From NCBI RefSeq assembly GCF_028764065.1, contig NZ_JACOFN010000006.1, forward strand, positions 32,861 through 96,860: a stretch of DNA of 64,000 nt. The letters are read 5' to 3'. This stretch comes from Fructobacillus sp. CRL 2054 (lineage in GTDB: Bacteria; Bacillota; Bacilli; Lactobacillales; Lactobacillaceae). The notes under the pieces were generated by a model that ran no database searches, was not told where the DNA came from, and worked only from the letters and a program-made list of their open reading frames with translations. The position numbers and the translations under genes were made by a program. This document shows, piece after piece, positions 1 to 9,068 of this stretch; the stretch's first letter is position 1; the number at the start of each line of letters is the position of its first letter.

Positions 1-1607
1 CCCTGCAAGCCAGTGCCATGAATCATGAATGGCACCTTCTGGAAGTTAGCCAAATCATAATTATCGACGGACTTCTTACCTAAGAGCTGTGCAATGGCTG
101 GCTTATGGTTTTCGGAAATACCATAGTGATCACCATAGAGAACAAAGGTTGAGTTATCGTACAGACCAGCCTTCTTCAGGTAGTTCATCAGCTCGCCGAA
201 TGACTGGTCAAGATAATGGGCAGTCTGCACATAACCATCAACGGTTGAATCACCAGTTTGGGTAGCTGGGAAGGTAATGTTTTCCTTATCCAATGAGTAT
301 GGATAGTGGTTCGTCACCGTAATCAACTTTGCATAGAATGGCTGAGGTAACTGTTCGATATACTGAGCGGAATCCTTCAAGAAGATTTTATCCTTCAAAC
401 CATATCCAACGGAGTAGTTTGCCTTCTCTGAATTTGGATAGTAGTTCTTTGAGAAGAAGTAGTTATAACCAAAGGACTTGTAGGTGTTGTTACGGTTCCA
501 GAAGCTTGGCACATCGCCGTGGAAGGCAGCAGAAGTATAGCCCTGCTGACCTAAGATGGCTGGCATGGCTTCAAAGGTATTCGCCGTTCCATACTTGGTC
601 ATGGCTGAACCCGTTGATAATCCGTAAAGGGAGTTTTCCTGCATCATTTCAGCATCAGAAGTCTTTCCCTGACCAACTTGGTTATAGAAGTTATCAAATG
701 AAAGCGTGTTTTGATCGTGGTAGAAAGCGTTTAGGTTTGGCGTTACTTCCTGACCATCCACCTTATAGTCAATCAAGAACTGCTGGAAAGACTCCAGGTG
801 AATCACGAAGACGTTCTTCCCCTTCTGCGTGCCATAGTAAGAAGCGTTAGCCGGAATATTATTCTGATTAATAAAGGCCTGTACCTTCTTCAAATCACTA
901 GCAGAAGCTTCCTTACGAGAATCAGACTGTTTCTTCGTCTGGAAAGCGTTAAAGGCTGCGTATTCATTCAAACCAAGGTACTTAACAATGTAATTGTTAT
1001 CAAAGGAACGGGTCAACAAACCGGAACGGTCCACTGAGGCAATTCCAAAGTCAACAAACATCAAAGCAATTCCAAAGCAGGTTGTTAAGAAGGCATAACG
1101 CTTAGTGATTCCCTTCTTACTAATCGGCCAGAACTTGAAGAGCAAGCAAACGGCCAAAATAATCAAATCCAGGTAAACCAAGAAATCAGTTGGCTTAATG
1201 ATGGCTGCAATGGACTTACTTAGGTTGTTTCCTGTCGATGATCCAGAACCAATAATTCCAAAGGACAGGAAGTCCGAGAATTCCCGGTAGTAAAGCATGT
1301 TAGCAAAGAGCCAAATACTCTGAATCAAGTTGAAGAGCCAAACTAAGAAGTAGGCAACCTTCCCCCTGAAGTAAAGAGCGATTCCTAGCAAAATAATTGC
1401 CGTTGGAATTGGGTTCAAGGCCAACAAGAAGAGTTGGACCGGACCTGATGCGCCCAAAGAAAAGTTAAAGAAGTAATTAACGTATGTTTTCAGCCATACT
1501 AAGAATAAGTTTAAAAGGAAAAATCCGGTTAGACCAGACCACCAAGCAGTAGACTTCGTCTGTTTTTGATCAGCATCCTTTTTCTTTAGCATCGATTTAT
1601 TAAACAT
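1..1607 (-). CDS. ltaS: Lipoteichoic acid synthase LtaS (C-terminus beyond window edge)
   Basis: Membrane-bound sulfatase-fold enzyme that polymerises glycerol-phosphate from phosphatidylglycerol onto a glycolipid anchor. I translated the minus strand from the ATG at 1607 (GAGG ribosome binding site just upstream): about 535 codons stay open to the edge. Five hydrophobic segments fill roughly residues 20-190, followed by the extracellular domain. The nucleophile region reads GQGKTSDAEM (Thr near residue 316), and a later YGDHYG stretch fits the metal site. Full-length relatives have about 650-720 residues, so the last part lies outside. It is the last visible gene of an operon with two glycolipid glycosyltransferases and a flippase-like protein, which fits LTA assembly. 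Confidence 0.93.
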   Translation of the reverse strand, partial: MFNKSMLKKKDADQKQTKSTAWWSGLTGFFLLNLFLVWLKTYVNYFFNFSLGASGPVQLFLLALNPIPTAIILLGIALYFRGKVAYFLVWLFNLIQSIWLFANMLYYREFSDFLSFGIIGSGSSTGNNLSKSIAAIIKPTDFLVYLDLIILAVCLLFKFWPISKKGITKRYAFLTTCFGIALMFVDFGIASVDRSGLLTRSFDNNYIVKYLGLNEYAAFNAFQTKKQSDSRKEASASDLKKVQAFINQNNIPANASYYGTQKGKNVFVIHLESFQQFLIDYKVDGQEVTPNLNAFYHDQNTLSFDNFYNQVGQGKTSDAEMMQENSLYGLSTGSAMTKYGTANTFEAMPAILGQQGYTSAAFHGDVPSFWNRNNTYKSFGYNYFFSKNYYPNSEKANYSVGYGLKDKIFLKDSAQYIEQLPQPFYAKLITVTNHYPYSLDKENITFPATQTGDSTVDGYVQTAHYLDQSFGELMNYLKKAGLYDNSTFVLYGDHYGISENHKPAIAQLLGKKSVDNYDLANFQKVPFMIHGTGLQ

Positions 1608-1632
1608 CTTTCATTCCTCATAAAAAGAGACC

Positions 1633-1887
1633 TTAAAAGGTCAACTGTACATCTCGCAGTAGATCGTAGATTTCAATCGCTACCAAATCAATATCATCGA
1701 AGTGGTAATGTTTTTTCAATCGATGGTCTAAAACATCCCATTCCTGATTCTCCTGGTCATAGGTTACCTGAAGTAACTCCAAACCGTACAAATCAAAACG
1801 GCGTTTTTGATAACGGCCATCCTTTGACTTTTTCATGGCAAATAGTCGCTTTAAAATGTCCTGCAACTGACTGGTTTCTTCAGGCAT
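1633..1887 (-). CDS. ykuJ: YkuJ/DUF1797 family small protein
   Basis: An 84-residue soluble protein resembling Bacillus YkuJ: an N-terminal helix, a central strand region and a C-terminal FDDIDLVAIEIYDLL stretch matching the family's FDNIDMVSIEI pattern. Its function is unknown. Its start overlaps the stop of the upstream flippase gene by 8 bases (ATGCCTGA), so the two are translationally coupled. Only about 25 bases separate it from ltaS. The position in the LTA operon may be incidental, since this family is widespread in Firmicutes. Confidence 0.8.
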   Translation of the reverse strand: MPEETSQLQDILKRLFAMKKSKDGRYQKRRFDLYGLELLQVTYDQENQEWDVLDHRLKKHYHFDDIDLVAIEIYDLLRDVQLTF

Positions 1888-2917
1888 GATTTCCTTCTTT
1901 TTGTTTCTTTGTTGGAATTACATAAGCTAAAATACCAGCAAATAAACCAAAGTAGTAAGTGATCAGTCGCCAAATCAAGATAACCAAAACCAAAGTGGCC
2001 GGATTCTTAACAAATGGCGTAAAGAGCAATTGGAAGGAGATTTCGGCTCCCCCAACTCCTCCAGGAATTGGGAAGAGTGAAATCACCATCACAATCATAA
2101 TGTTCATGGCAATGATCATCCAAGGATTAGCGGAAGAGTATCCAAAGGCTCGAATAACGAAGTAAGGCACAACGTACAAGGCAATCAACTGCAAGCCCGT
2201 GTAGATTGTGGCAACCGTCAACGAACGCGTGGATTTAATCACACGCTTGGATTCTTCGTGGAAAGAGCGAATCTTTTCCTTGGAGTTTTCCTTAATGTTA
2301 TGAAGGGATTTCCCCTTGTATAACACTGAAACTAATTTAGCACTCAGGTCCACGACTTTCAAGGAAAGTGCTGGCCAAAACATCACCAATAAAATACCAA
2401 CAATCACAATGGCGTGAATGGCAATGGCAAAGGGAATAAAGGTGGCAAAGGCCGGGTTAACATTCTCATAAATAAATTGTTCAGCGGCAAAATAGCCGAC
2501 GATAAAGAAGAGAACAACCACAATTTGGTATACCAAGAACTTCATCAAAATCACTGAAAGTGCACGAGAAGCTGGCATATTTCCACGGGTTAAACCATAA
2601 AGCTGCGCAGGCTGTCCACCCGTTGCAAAAGGGGTTAAGCCAACGCCCAACTGGTTCATCAGCGGCACACGGATTAACGTTCCCCAAGAAGTTTCTTCCC
2701 GGTCCTGCTTCGAAAGCAAAGCATGGGTCGCAAAAGCCTCTAAAAGAAGAGACAGAACCATCATGAAGAAGGCAGCAAGGAGATAGCGCCAGTCCAAGAC
2801 TTTCAAAGCCGCTTCTAACTGCTTCCCACGACCGGAAAGTTCGTTAACTAAGTAGTAAATAACAAGCCCAGTCATCAAAAGAACGACAAGGGCGGATATC
2901 TGATTTCGACGTGACAT
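1880..2917 (-). CDS. LPG-synthase-TM family (UPF0104) membrane protein, possible glycolipid flippase
   Basis: A 345-residue integral membrane protein with about eight hydrophobic segments, of the lysylphosphatidylglycerol synthase TM-domain family (PF03706, the flippase half of MprF). There is no soluble synthase domain, so lysinylation of lipid is not expected. A conserved GVGLTPFATGGQPAQLYG loop lies near residues 90-110 and FPIPGGVGGAEISF near 280. It sits between the glycolipid glycosyltransferases and ltaS. By inference it could translocate the diglycosyl-diacylglycerol anchor, a job done by LtaA in staphylococci; no LtaA-like MFS protein is seen here. The ribosome binding site AAGGAG overlaps the stop of the preceding gene. 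Confidence 0.8.
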   Translation of the reverse strand: MSRRNQISALVVLLMTGLVIYYLVNELSGRGKQLEAALKVLDWRYLLAAFFMMVLSLLLEAFATHALLSKQDREETSWGTLIRVPLMNQLGVGLTPFATGGQPAQLYGLTRGNMPASRALSVILMKFLVYQIVVVLFFIVGYFAAEQFIYENVNPAFATFIPFAIAIHAIVIVGILLVMFWPALSLKVVDLSAKLVSVLYKGKSLHNIKENSKEKIRSFHEESKRVIKSTRSLTVATIYTGLQLIALYVVPYFVIRAFGYSSANPWMIIAMNIMIVMVISLFPIPGGVGGAEISFQLLFTPFVKNPATLVLVILIWRLITYYFGLFAGILAYVIPTKKQKEGNHA

Positions 2918-2932
2918 AGTGTAAGGAACTCC

Positions 2933-4000
2933 TTAGACTTTTTGATCGGCCAAACGGACGGCAACCGTTCCGTTCTCATTGAGTGGAAGTTTCTTATTCT
3001 CAAGGGTTGCACGGTAAACATCGTCTAAGATGTGACCAACTTGATGAAGATCCCGTTCTTGAACGACTCGGTACCCTTCTTCGGTCAAATCCGGACGGTC
3101 TCCAGCTAAAATTGATTCCATCTGTTGATCAAAGTCGTCCAAGTCCTTCGCCTTATAGCAGTTCTCTTGGTCAACTAACCAACCATCATAAACTGGGATA
3201 TCACGTACCAGCAGTTTTTGCTTCGAGGCCAGGGCCTCCAAAACAACGATTCCCTCTGTTTCTTCATAGGATGGGTACAAGAACAAATCAGCGCCAGCGT
3301 AGGCACCACGGATAATATCACCCGTAATGTATCCTGGGAAAATGAGGTTATCTGGATGGTGCTCAATCACGTAGCGGACCTTACCAGGTACGATGAAAAG
3401 ATTCGTATTTCCAAACCAAATAAAGGTGATTTCAGGATGACGCTTTGCCAGCTCAACAAAGTCGAAGAGCCCCTTGCGTTCAAAAAACAATCCAACGGAC
3501 ATGACCACCTTTTGCCCGGGTTTGATATCAAAGTATTCTTTATATGCCTGAATTTTTTCTTCATCCGGCTGGTACTTCTTCAAATCAATCCCGTTGGAAA
3601 CTGGATAAATCGGCTGTGTTAAACCATAGTTTTCGAGCAGTGACTTGGAATAAGGCGTGGGCGTTACTAAGGTATCCGCCTGTCTATACAAAGCGACCAG
3701 GTACTTTTTATAAGCCGGCGCTAATAAGTTTGAACCAAAGAAGGAGTTACGAAAATCCTCGTAGGTTGAGTGGGCGTGGTAGACCACCTTTTTACCCATC
3801 TTATGCGCTTTTTTCACCATGTGCATGGATTTTACACCATAGGTGTTAATGTGCAAAACATCATAGTCGTCACACTTGGGATCCGTTGTGACCGTGACAT
3901 CTGCGATTGGACCGAGGGCCGCCTGTTGCAGGCGCAATGCCCGGCCAATCCCAGATTGGGCAATCATTTTTTGGTTTTCAAAGTATAACAGAACTTTCAA
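2933..4000 (-). CDS. Family 4 glycosyltransferase, second glycolipid hexosyltransferase (LafB/CpoA-like)
   Basis: Probably adds a second hexose to monoglucosyl-diacylglycerol to give the LTA glycolipid anchor. I place the start at TTG (4000): AGGAGA lies 7 bases upstream, and the protein then begins with the beta-strand KVLLYFENQKM typical of the fold. A longer ATG-started frame would overlap the preceding gene by about 60 bases. This gives 355 residues. The GT-B fold shows a GLFFERKG loop and the EX7E donor motif EETEGIVVLEAL near residue 270. The start is separated by one base from the stop of the upstream glycosyltransferase. The sugar it transfers cannot be read from sequence. Confidence 0.85.
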   Translation of the reverse strand: MKVLLYFENQKMIAQSGIGRALRLQQAALGPIADVTVTTDPKCDDYDVLHINTYGVKSMHMVKKAHKMGKKVVYHAHSTYEDFRNSFFGSNLLAPAYKKYLVALYRQADTLVTPTPYSKSLLENYGLTQPIYPVSNGIDLKKYQPDEEKIQAYKEYFDIKPGQKVVMSVGLFFERKGLFDFVELAKRHPEITFIWFGNTNLFIVPGKVRYVIEHHPDNLIFPGYITGDIIRGAYAGADLFLYPSYEETEGIVVLEALASKQKLLVRDIPVYDGWLVDQENCYKAKDLDDFDQQMESILAGDRPDLTEEGYRVVQERDLHQVGHILDDVYRATLENKKLPLNENGTVAVRLADQKV

Positions 4001-4001
4001 C

Positions 4002-5237
4002 TCAGTCTCTCCTAAAGGGGTTTCGCAAGAGTCGCTTAATATAACCGATTTCATCATCATTTAGCTGATCTGAATCATCATGGTCATCATTCTTTTTATA
4101 GTCGTGAATCACTTCTTCATAGAAGGCATGAACGCGTGTCGCAAAAGTTGAAGCGTCAACGTTCTTGACCGCTGCCTTACGAATTGCTTCGTCTTCTTCA
4201 GTCATTGGGCCCTTCAAGTATGATACGACGGCTTCCATGAATTCATCATAATCGTTCACTAATTTTCCAATGGCTGGATTTGTGACCAATTGGTCCAAAT
4301 AAGGTGAATGGATGGCAACAAAGGGACGGTTTGAAGCCAAGGCCTCAATAAAAGTCAGTCCCTGTGTCTCAGAATCAGATGATGAAACAAAGACCGTTGC
4401 CAAGCGGTAGTAATCCGCAACCTGGTCGTGATCCACCATCCCCACAAAGGTAATGGAATCTTGCAGACCAAGGTCCTCGACTTGTTCTTGTAGGGACTTA
4501 CGGGCAGGACCATCCCCTGCAATAATCAAACGGGCTTCTGGAATTTGTTCGAGAATTTCTGAAAAGGCAGAAATCGTCATGGTAATGTTTTTCTCAAAAG
4601 CCAAACGGCCAAGGGACAAAACAACCGGAGTTCCCGGCTTAATCCCATACTTTGCGTGTAGGTCTTCCTTACCATCACCCAGTTCCTTTACCGCTACCCC
4701 GGTTGGAATAACAGGAATTGGAATATCATCAACGCCGTAAGAAAGGAGGCTTTGCTTCACACGTTCAGATGGCGCAATGCAGCCATCCATTGACTTCAAG
4801 TAGGCCTTTACCAAATGGGAAACAGCAGAGGGCTTTAAAAGCATGCCCTTCGCAACGTAGTGCGTGTAGTCTTCGTACATCGTGTGGTAAGTATGAATGG
4901 CCGGAATCTTCAAACGACGGGCAACATACTTTCCGATCAATCCCAATGAGAATTCGGTTTGTGTATGCACAATATCAAGGTCTAATTCACGGGCAATATC
5001 AACCGCTTGAATTAAGCCACGAAAAGTCAAACGACGGTCCTTAAAACCAAAGTAAGGCATGGAAGAAAAACGGTAGATATGTTCTTCCTTTGCGTGCTTA
5101 TCCACCTTCGGATCGGTCGTTGTAAAAATGTAGACCTGGTGTCCCTGCTCCTCAAGAGCATCCTTTAAGGTTTGAATTGATGTTGCCACTCCAGAAACCT
5201 GTGGAAAATAGGTATCTGTAAATAAGCCAATCTTCAT
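4002..5237 (-). CDS. 1,2-diacylglycerol 3-glucosyltransferase (LafA/BgsB-like, GT4)
   Basis: First glycosyltransferase of glycolipid synthesis, expected to transfer glucose from UDP-glucose to diacylglycerol at the membrane surface. The 411-residue protein starts with MKIGLFTDTYFPQVSGVATS, the classical N-terminus of alpha-monoglucosyldiacylglycerol synthases. It has a His-rich acceptor region (HTYHTMYEDYTHY, near 115-128), a SLGRLAFEKN donor loop and the EX7E motif ETQGLTFIE. The ribosome binding site GGGAG is 6 bases before ATG. It is the first gene of the envelope operon and has its own promoter. The C-terminal tail is acidic and contains an unusual Asp/His run. Confidence 0.88.
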   Translation of the reverse strand: MKIGLFTDTYFPQVSGVATSIQTLKDALEEQGHQVYIFTTTDPKVDKHAKEEHIYRFSSMPYFGFKDRRLTFRGLIQAVDIARELDLDIVHTQTEFSLGLIGKYVARRLKIPAIHTYHTMYEDYTHYVAKGMLLKPSAVSHLVKAYLKSMDGCIAPSERVKQSLLSYGVDDIPIPVIPTGVAVKELGDGKEDLHAKYGIKPGTPVVLSLGRLAFEKNITMTISAFSEILEQIPEARLIIAGDGPARKSLQEQVEDLGLQDSITFVGMVDHDQVADYYRLATVFVSSSDSETQGLTFIEALASNRPFVAIHSPYLDQLVTNPAIGKLVNDYDEFMEAVVSYLKGPMTEEDEAIRKAAVKNVDASTFATRVHAFYEEVIHDYKKNDDHDDSDQLNDDEIGYIKRLLRNPFRRD

Positions 5238-5279
5238 GATTTGCTCCCATTTTGTTCAAGCGCTAAGCGTAATGCCAAT

Positions 5280-5308
5280 ATTATACCATTTTTAAAGAAT
5301 GCAGCCAA
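5280..5308 (-). promoter_or_regulatory. Promoter of the glycolipid/LTA operon
   Basis: On the minus strand TTGGCT and TATAAT are separated by 17 bases, with an extended TGG before the -10. The predicted start is about 35 bases upstream of the first glycosyltransferase ATG. No terminator-like hairpin is seen between here and the window edge, so this probably drives the whole cluster. Confidence 0.65.
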
Positions 5309-5320
5309 AACGCACCCGTT

Positions 5321-7093
5321 TTACTCAAAGACCATTTGGTTGTAGTAAAGTTCTGAATAAAAGCCTTTTTCAGCCAGCAATTCTTCATGTGAACCCTTTT
5401 CAATCACTCGACCGTCTTTCAAGACCACAATGACATCAGCTGACAGAATTGTCTTTAAACGGTGGGCAATGACAAAGGAAGTTCGATTTGCCATGACGTT
5501 TTCCATGGCCTTCTGAATTTTAGCTTCGGTCACCGTATCAACGTTGGCCGTTGCCTCATCCAAAATCAGCAAGGATGGGTTCGTCAAGATTGTACGGGCA
5601 ATCGATAGCAATTGCTTTTGCCCAGTTGAAAAGAGGTTGTCTGCCCCAGTGACTTTCGTATCATAACCATCTGGCAGGCTCATGATAAAGTCATGGATGT
5701 TAGCTTGCTTGGCGGCTGACTCAACCTCTTCCTGGCTGGCATCCGGCTTTCCATAGGCAATGTTATCTCGAATAGACTTAGAGAAAACCACGGATTCTTG
5801 CAAGACAATCCCTACGCGACTACGTAACGATTCCAAATCATAGTCTTTGAGTGGTACCCCGTCATAGGTAATTTCACCCCCATTTAAATCATAGAAGCGA
5901 TTCAATAGGTTCATCACCGTCGTCTTTCCAGAACCAGTTGGCCCGACCAGGGCAACCATCTGTCCCTTCTTCACATCAATTGATACGTCCTTCAAAATTG
6001 GACGATCAGGTTGATATGCAAAATCCACGTGCTTCAAGGAAACACCTTCTGTCAATGGACCGGCCATTTTCTTACCGGTATTCACTTCATTCGGCTTTGC
6101 TTCAACCTCTGTGATTCGGTTGGCTCCTGTAATGGCCAACTGCAGCGGATTATAAATGGCCGTCAACTGTGAGATTGGCTGGAAGTACTGCTGTGAATAA
6201 GTCACGAAAACAACAATTAAAGCCAATCCCGATGCTTTATCCATCCCATTGTGTAGGACTAACCAAGAACCAAAGAAAATCACGATTGCTAGGTTCAAAA
6301 GTGAGAAACCTTGCATCAAAGGTGAAAGTAATCCTGAATAAAACTGTCCCCTTTGTGTAGCGTGACGAACACGTTCGTTAATTGGTTCAAAATCTTTAAT
6401 GGATTCTTGCTGACGACCTTCCGCTAGCAAAACCGCCTGACCGGACAACTGCTCGTTAATGTAACCATTCAAGTCGCCGGTAGCAGCCTGTTGCTTTTCA
6501 ATTTGCTTGCGCGCCTTATTGACGATGAGCAGTGCCACGATAATGGCCACTGGAGAAAGCGCCATCGTTACTAAGGCCATTGTCAAAGACTTGGATAACA
6601 TCATCCAGATGATTCCAAGGAAGAGCACCCCCTGTGAGAACACCTGAAAAACCGCTTGGTTCATCGCGTTGAAGACGTTATCCAAATCAGAAGTGAAGAG
6701 CGACAAAATCTTACCGTCCTGATGGGAATCAAAGTAACGAATTGCCTTTTTTTGCAGGTTTGAAAAAAGGCCCATTCGCATTTGCCCAACGGAATCCGAT
6801 GAGACCCGGGAAGTAATCAGACCGGAAATCACGAAACCGGCTTCCGAGAGCAAGTAGAAAAATACCATGGCAAGAATTGCCTGATAAAAGTCAGCCAAGG
6901 AGGCATGGCCACCGGGGGTAAAGGAGGCGGTCAAATACTTTGTTAACCCAGAAATTGCATTTCCCAGGTAAAGAGGGGCCTTAATCTGCGCATAGGTTCC
7001 AATCAATACGAAAGTGATTGCAACAATCAGCCCCTTCCAATAAGGTTTCAAATAGTTTGTAAAATAGCTTACCGCTACTCTTAGCTTATTCAT
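5321..7093 (-). CDS. ABC exporter half-transporter, LmrD-like subunit
   Basis: Membrane-spanning plus ATPase protein of a heterodimeric multidrug-type exporter. I chose the ATG at 7093 (GGAGGGCGACC just upstream), which overlaps the stop of the partner gene by 8 bases and gives 590 residues. The N-terminal half carries about six TM segments. The ATPase domain has Walker A GPTGSGKTT, a Walker B ending in Glu (LLILDEATANVD) and the switch His (IAHRLKTI). The signature is atypical (LFSTGQKQ rather than LSGGQ). In LmrCD and TM287/288, one subunit gives the catalytic Glu and His while the signature facing the degenerate site diverges, and this pattern fits that arrangement. The substrate is unknown. 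Confidence 0.88.
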   Translation of the reverse strand: MNKLRVAVSYFTNYLKPYWKGLIVAITFVLIGTYAQIKAPLYLGNAISGLTKYLTASFTPGGHASLADFYQAILAMVFFYLLSEAGFVISGLITSRVSSDSVGQMRMGLFSNLQKKAIRYFDSHQDGKILSLFTSDLDNVFNAMNQAVFQVFSQGVLFLGIIWMMLSKSLTMALVTMALSPVAIIVALLIVNKARKQIEKQQAATGDLNGYINEQLSGQAVLLAEGRQQESIKDFEPINERVRHATQRGQFYSGLLSPLMQGFSLLNLAIVIFFGSWLVLHNGMDKASGLALIVVFVTYSQQYFQPISQLTAIYNPLQLAITGANRITEVEAKPNEVNTGKKMAGPLTEGVSLKHVDFAYQPDRPILKDVSIDVKKGQMVALVGPTGSGKTTVMNLLNRFYDLNGGEITYDGVPLKDYDLESLRSRVGIVLQESVVFSKSIRDNIAYGKPDASQEEVESAAKQANIHDFIMSLPDGYDTKVTGADNLFSTGQKQLLSIARTILTNPSLLILDEATANVDTVTEAKIQKAMENVMANRTSFVIAHRLKTILSADVIVVLKDGRVIEKGSHEELLAEKGFYSELYYNQMVFE

Positions 7094-8822
7094 GGTCGCC
7101 CTCCTTTCCCTTCTGGCTTTGGTAAATTTCTTGGTAAAAGTCACTGTTCTCTAGGAGCTCTTCGTGCGAACCAACGCCGACGACTTTTCCTTCATCCAAA
7201 ACAATGATTTGGTCAGCGCGAATAATCGAAGCAATTTTTTCGGCGATAATCACCTTGGTCGTCTTGGCAAACTCGTTCGCAAGCACTTCCTGCACCTGCT
7301 TTTCAGAACGAGCATCCAAAGCCGAAGTAGCATCATCTAAGATTAACAAGCGTGGCTTCTTTACCAGCGCACGAGCCAAGGACAAACGCTGCTTTTGTCC
7401 ACCAGAAAGATTAGCTGAACGTTCTGAAATTTCGTGATTCAATCCATCCGGATAGGCATTCACGAATTCAGCCGCCTGCGCAGCTTCAATCGCTTCCTGC
7501 ATTTCGGATTCACTAGCATCTGCCTTTCCCATCTTCAAGTTCGAAGCAATGCTTCCTGAAAAGAGAACTGGCTTTTGCATGACGATTGAAACGGCCTGGC
7601 GCCAACTTTCTTCGTCAATGCTGTTGATATCTTGTCCGTCCACCTGGACTTTTCCACCATCACCTTGATAAAGTCGCGCTAGCAATAAGGCCAAAGTCGA
7701 CTTTCCGGAACCAGTCGAACCGACGATTCCTAAGGTTTGACCAGCGCGCAGCTTAAAGGAGATATCAGACAAAACGGCGGATTTCGCATTTGGGTAAGTA
7801 AATGACAGATTTTCCACCTTCAAATCCTGCTTCAAGAAATCATCTTTGCCCACCTTAGATTGCTCGTCGACCGAATGTTCGACCGTCTCTTCCGCCATCA
7901 CCGCAGAAATTCGTTTCAAAGAAACGAATCCACGGGAAGCAAAAGTCGAAATCATCCCCATCATCAACAGTGCCATCAAGATTTGATTCAAATAAGTAAT
8001 AAATGGTGTAATCTTCGCCAACTGATCTGGATGAGAAATAATCGATGTTGAAATAAAGAGTAGGGCTGCAACAATGGCGGCGTAGGAAAGCAACATGAAA
8101 ATTGGGAACATCATGTTAAAAAGATAGCCTATCCGGCGGTTAACTTCCGTCAACTCCTGCGTGTTATCTGAAAAAGAGGCTTCTTCCTGTCCCTGCTGAT
8201 TAAAGGACTTCACAACGCGAACGCCGGCCAAGTTTTCCTGAGCTAAGGTATTGTTTTTATCAATTAACTTTTGAATCTTAGCAAAGCTGCCCCCCATCAT
8301 GGCAAAAATACGTTGCGAAGAAAGCACAATTAGAACAATCATCAAAACGACAACCCACCAAAGCGATGGGATGGTGTAAATGGACAGGATAACGGCCCCA
8401 ATCAGAAGAATCGGAACCCGCAACACCATCTGCAGCAACTGCATCACTAGCTGTTGAACCTGGTTAATGTCATTAGTTAAACGAACCACCAAGTTGGCGG
8501 AACTATAGGATTGGACCTGCTGTAAAGAAAAGTTCTGAATCTTTTCGTATTCAGCACGTCGAATATCAGCAGCCACCCCTTGTGAAACCTGCGAGGCAAA
8601 GTAAGTCCCAGTAATGCCGGCCACAATTCCAACCAAAGCTAGGCCCAGCAAATAAGCACCGTTCTTCAGAACCAAATCACTCTGGTCCTTAATAATGGCA
8701 GTCATCATTTTTTCTAAGAACTGTGGTTGCGTCAAGGTAGCCAAGGCCATCAGCGTAACCGATATCACCGCCACAGCAATCTTTTTCCCGTATGGCTTTG
8801 CATATGTTAAAAGTAATTCCAT
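7086..8822 (-). CDS. ABC exporter half-transporter, LmrC-like subunit with degenerate ATP site
   Basis: Partner of the downstream half-transporter, encoded first. The likely start is the ATG at 8822 (MELLLTYAKPYGKK), giving 578 residues; the frame could extend nine codons further to a TTG that falls inside the leader terminator. About six TM segments precede the ATPase domain. Walker A is GSTGSGKST and the signature NLSGGQKQR is canonical. The Walker B reads LLILDDATSALD, with Asp at the catalytic Glu position, and the switch His is replaced by Glu (VIIAEKIASI). These are hallmarks of the non-hydrolysing site in heterodimeric exporters. Regulation is probably through the terminator-ending leader just upstream. 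Confidence 0.88.
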   Translation of the reverse strand: MELLLTYAKPYGKKIAVAVISVTLMALATLTQPQFLEKMMTAIIKDQSDLVLKNGAYLLGLALVGIVAGITGTYFASQVSQGVAADIRRAEYEKIQNFSLQQVQSYSSANLVVRLTNDINQVQQLVMQLLQMVLRVPILLIGAVILSIYTIPSLWWVVVLMIVLIVLSSQRIFAMMGGSFAKIQKLIDKNNTLAQENLAGVRVVKSFNQQGQEEASFSDNTQELTEVNRRIGYLFNMMFPIFMLLSYAAIVAALLFISTSIISHPDQLAKITPFITYLNQILMALLMMGMISTFASRGFVSLKRISAVMAEETVEHSVDEQSKVGKDDFLKQDLKVENLSFTYPNAKSAVLSDISFKLRAGQTLGIVGSTGSGKSTLALLLARLYQGDGGKVQVDGQDINSIDEESWRQAVSIVMQKPVLFSGSIASNLKMGKADASESEMQEAIEAAQAAEFVNAYPDGLNHEISERSANLSGGQKQRLSLARALVKKPRLLILDDATSALDARSEKQVQEVLANEFAKTTKVIIAEKIASIIRADQIIVLDEGKVVGVGSHEELLENSDFYQEIYQSQKGKEGDHE

Positions 8823-8847
8823 CCGTTTTTCACACTTTCCATTTTTC

Positions 8848-8935
8848 AAAAAAGGACCCTTCCGCTAGAAGAGTCCCTTGAACAGGTGCATCTCCCGTTC
8901 CCTTTTCGGGTATTAACACCCAGTGCCGTATATCT
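8848..8935 (-). promoter_or_regulatory. 5' leader with terminator upstream of the ABC exporter (attenuator or riboswitch candidate)
   Basis: An intrinsic terminator sits directly before the exporter start: GGACTCTTC and GAAGGGTCC (8868-8876 and 8854-8862) pair around a five-base loop, followed by six U. Upstream, GGTG...CACC encloses CCCG...CGGG with a purine-rich loop and a symmetric internal loop (about 8884-8920). A terminator located between promoter and first codon implies conditional read-through. I do not recognise the upstream fold as a named riboswitch, and no convincing leader ORF is visible. Confidence 0.6.
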
Positions 8936-9021
8936 TTGCTATTAGTTTACCATTACTTTGAATAAAGTTAAACGAATTGAACGAGACAGGCAAATAGAGC
9001 GGCCCGTCCTAATCGTCAATT

Positions 9022-9053
9022 AAAAAAGAAAAAGTCCCACACCTAAGTGGGAC
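9022..9053 (-). terminator. Intrinsic terminator after yajC
   Basis: On the minus strand GTCCCAC (9047-9053) pairs with GTGGGAC (9034-9040) through a six-base loop, followed by a U-rich run. It separates the tgt-yajC unit from the ABC exporter leader. Confidence 0.8.
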
Positions 9054-9068
9054 AAGTTAAGGTTGACC

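Noticed and set aside
329..1037. Two plus-strand open frames
   Set aside because: They lie opposite the LtaS coding frame, have no ribosome binding site and show composition typical of an antisense shadow.
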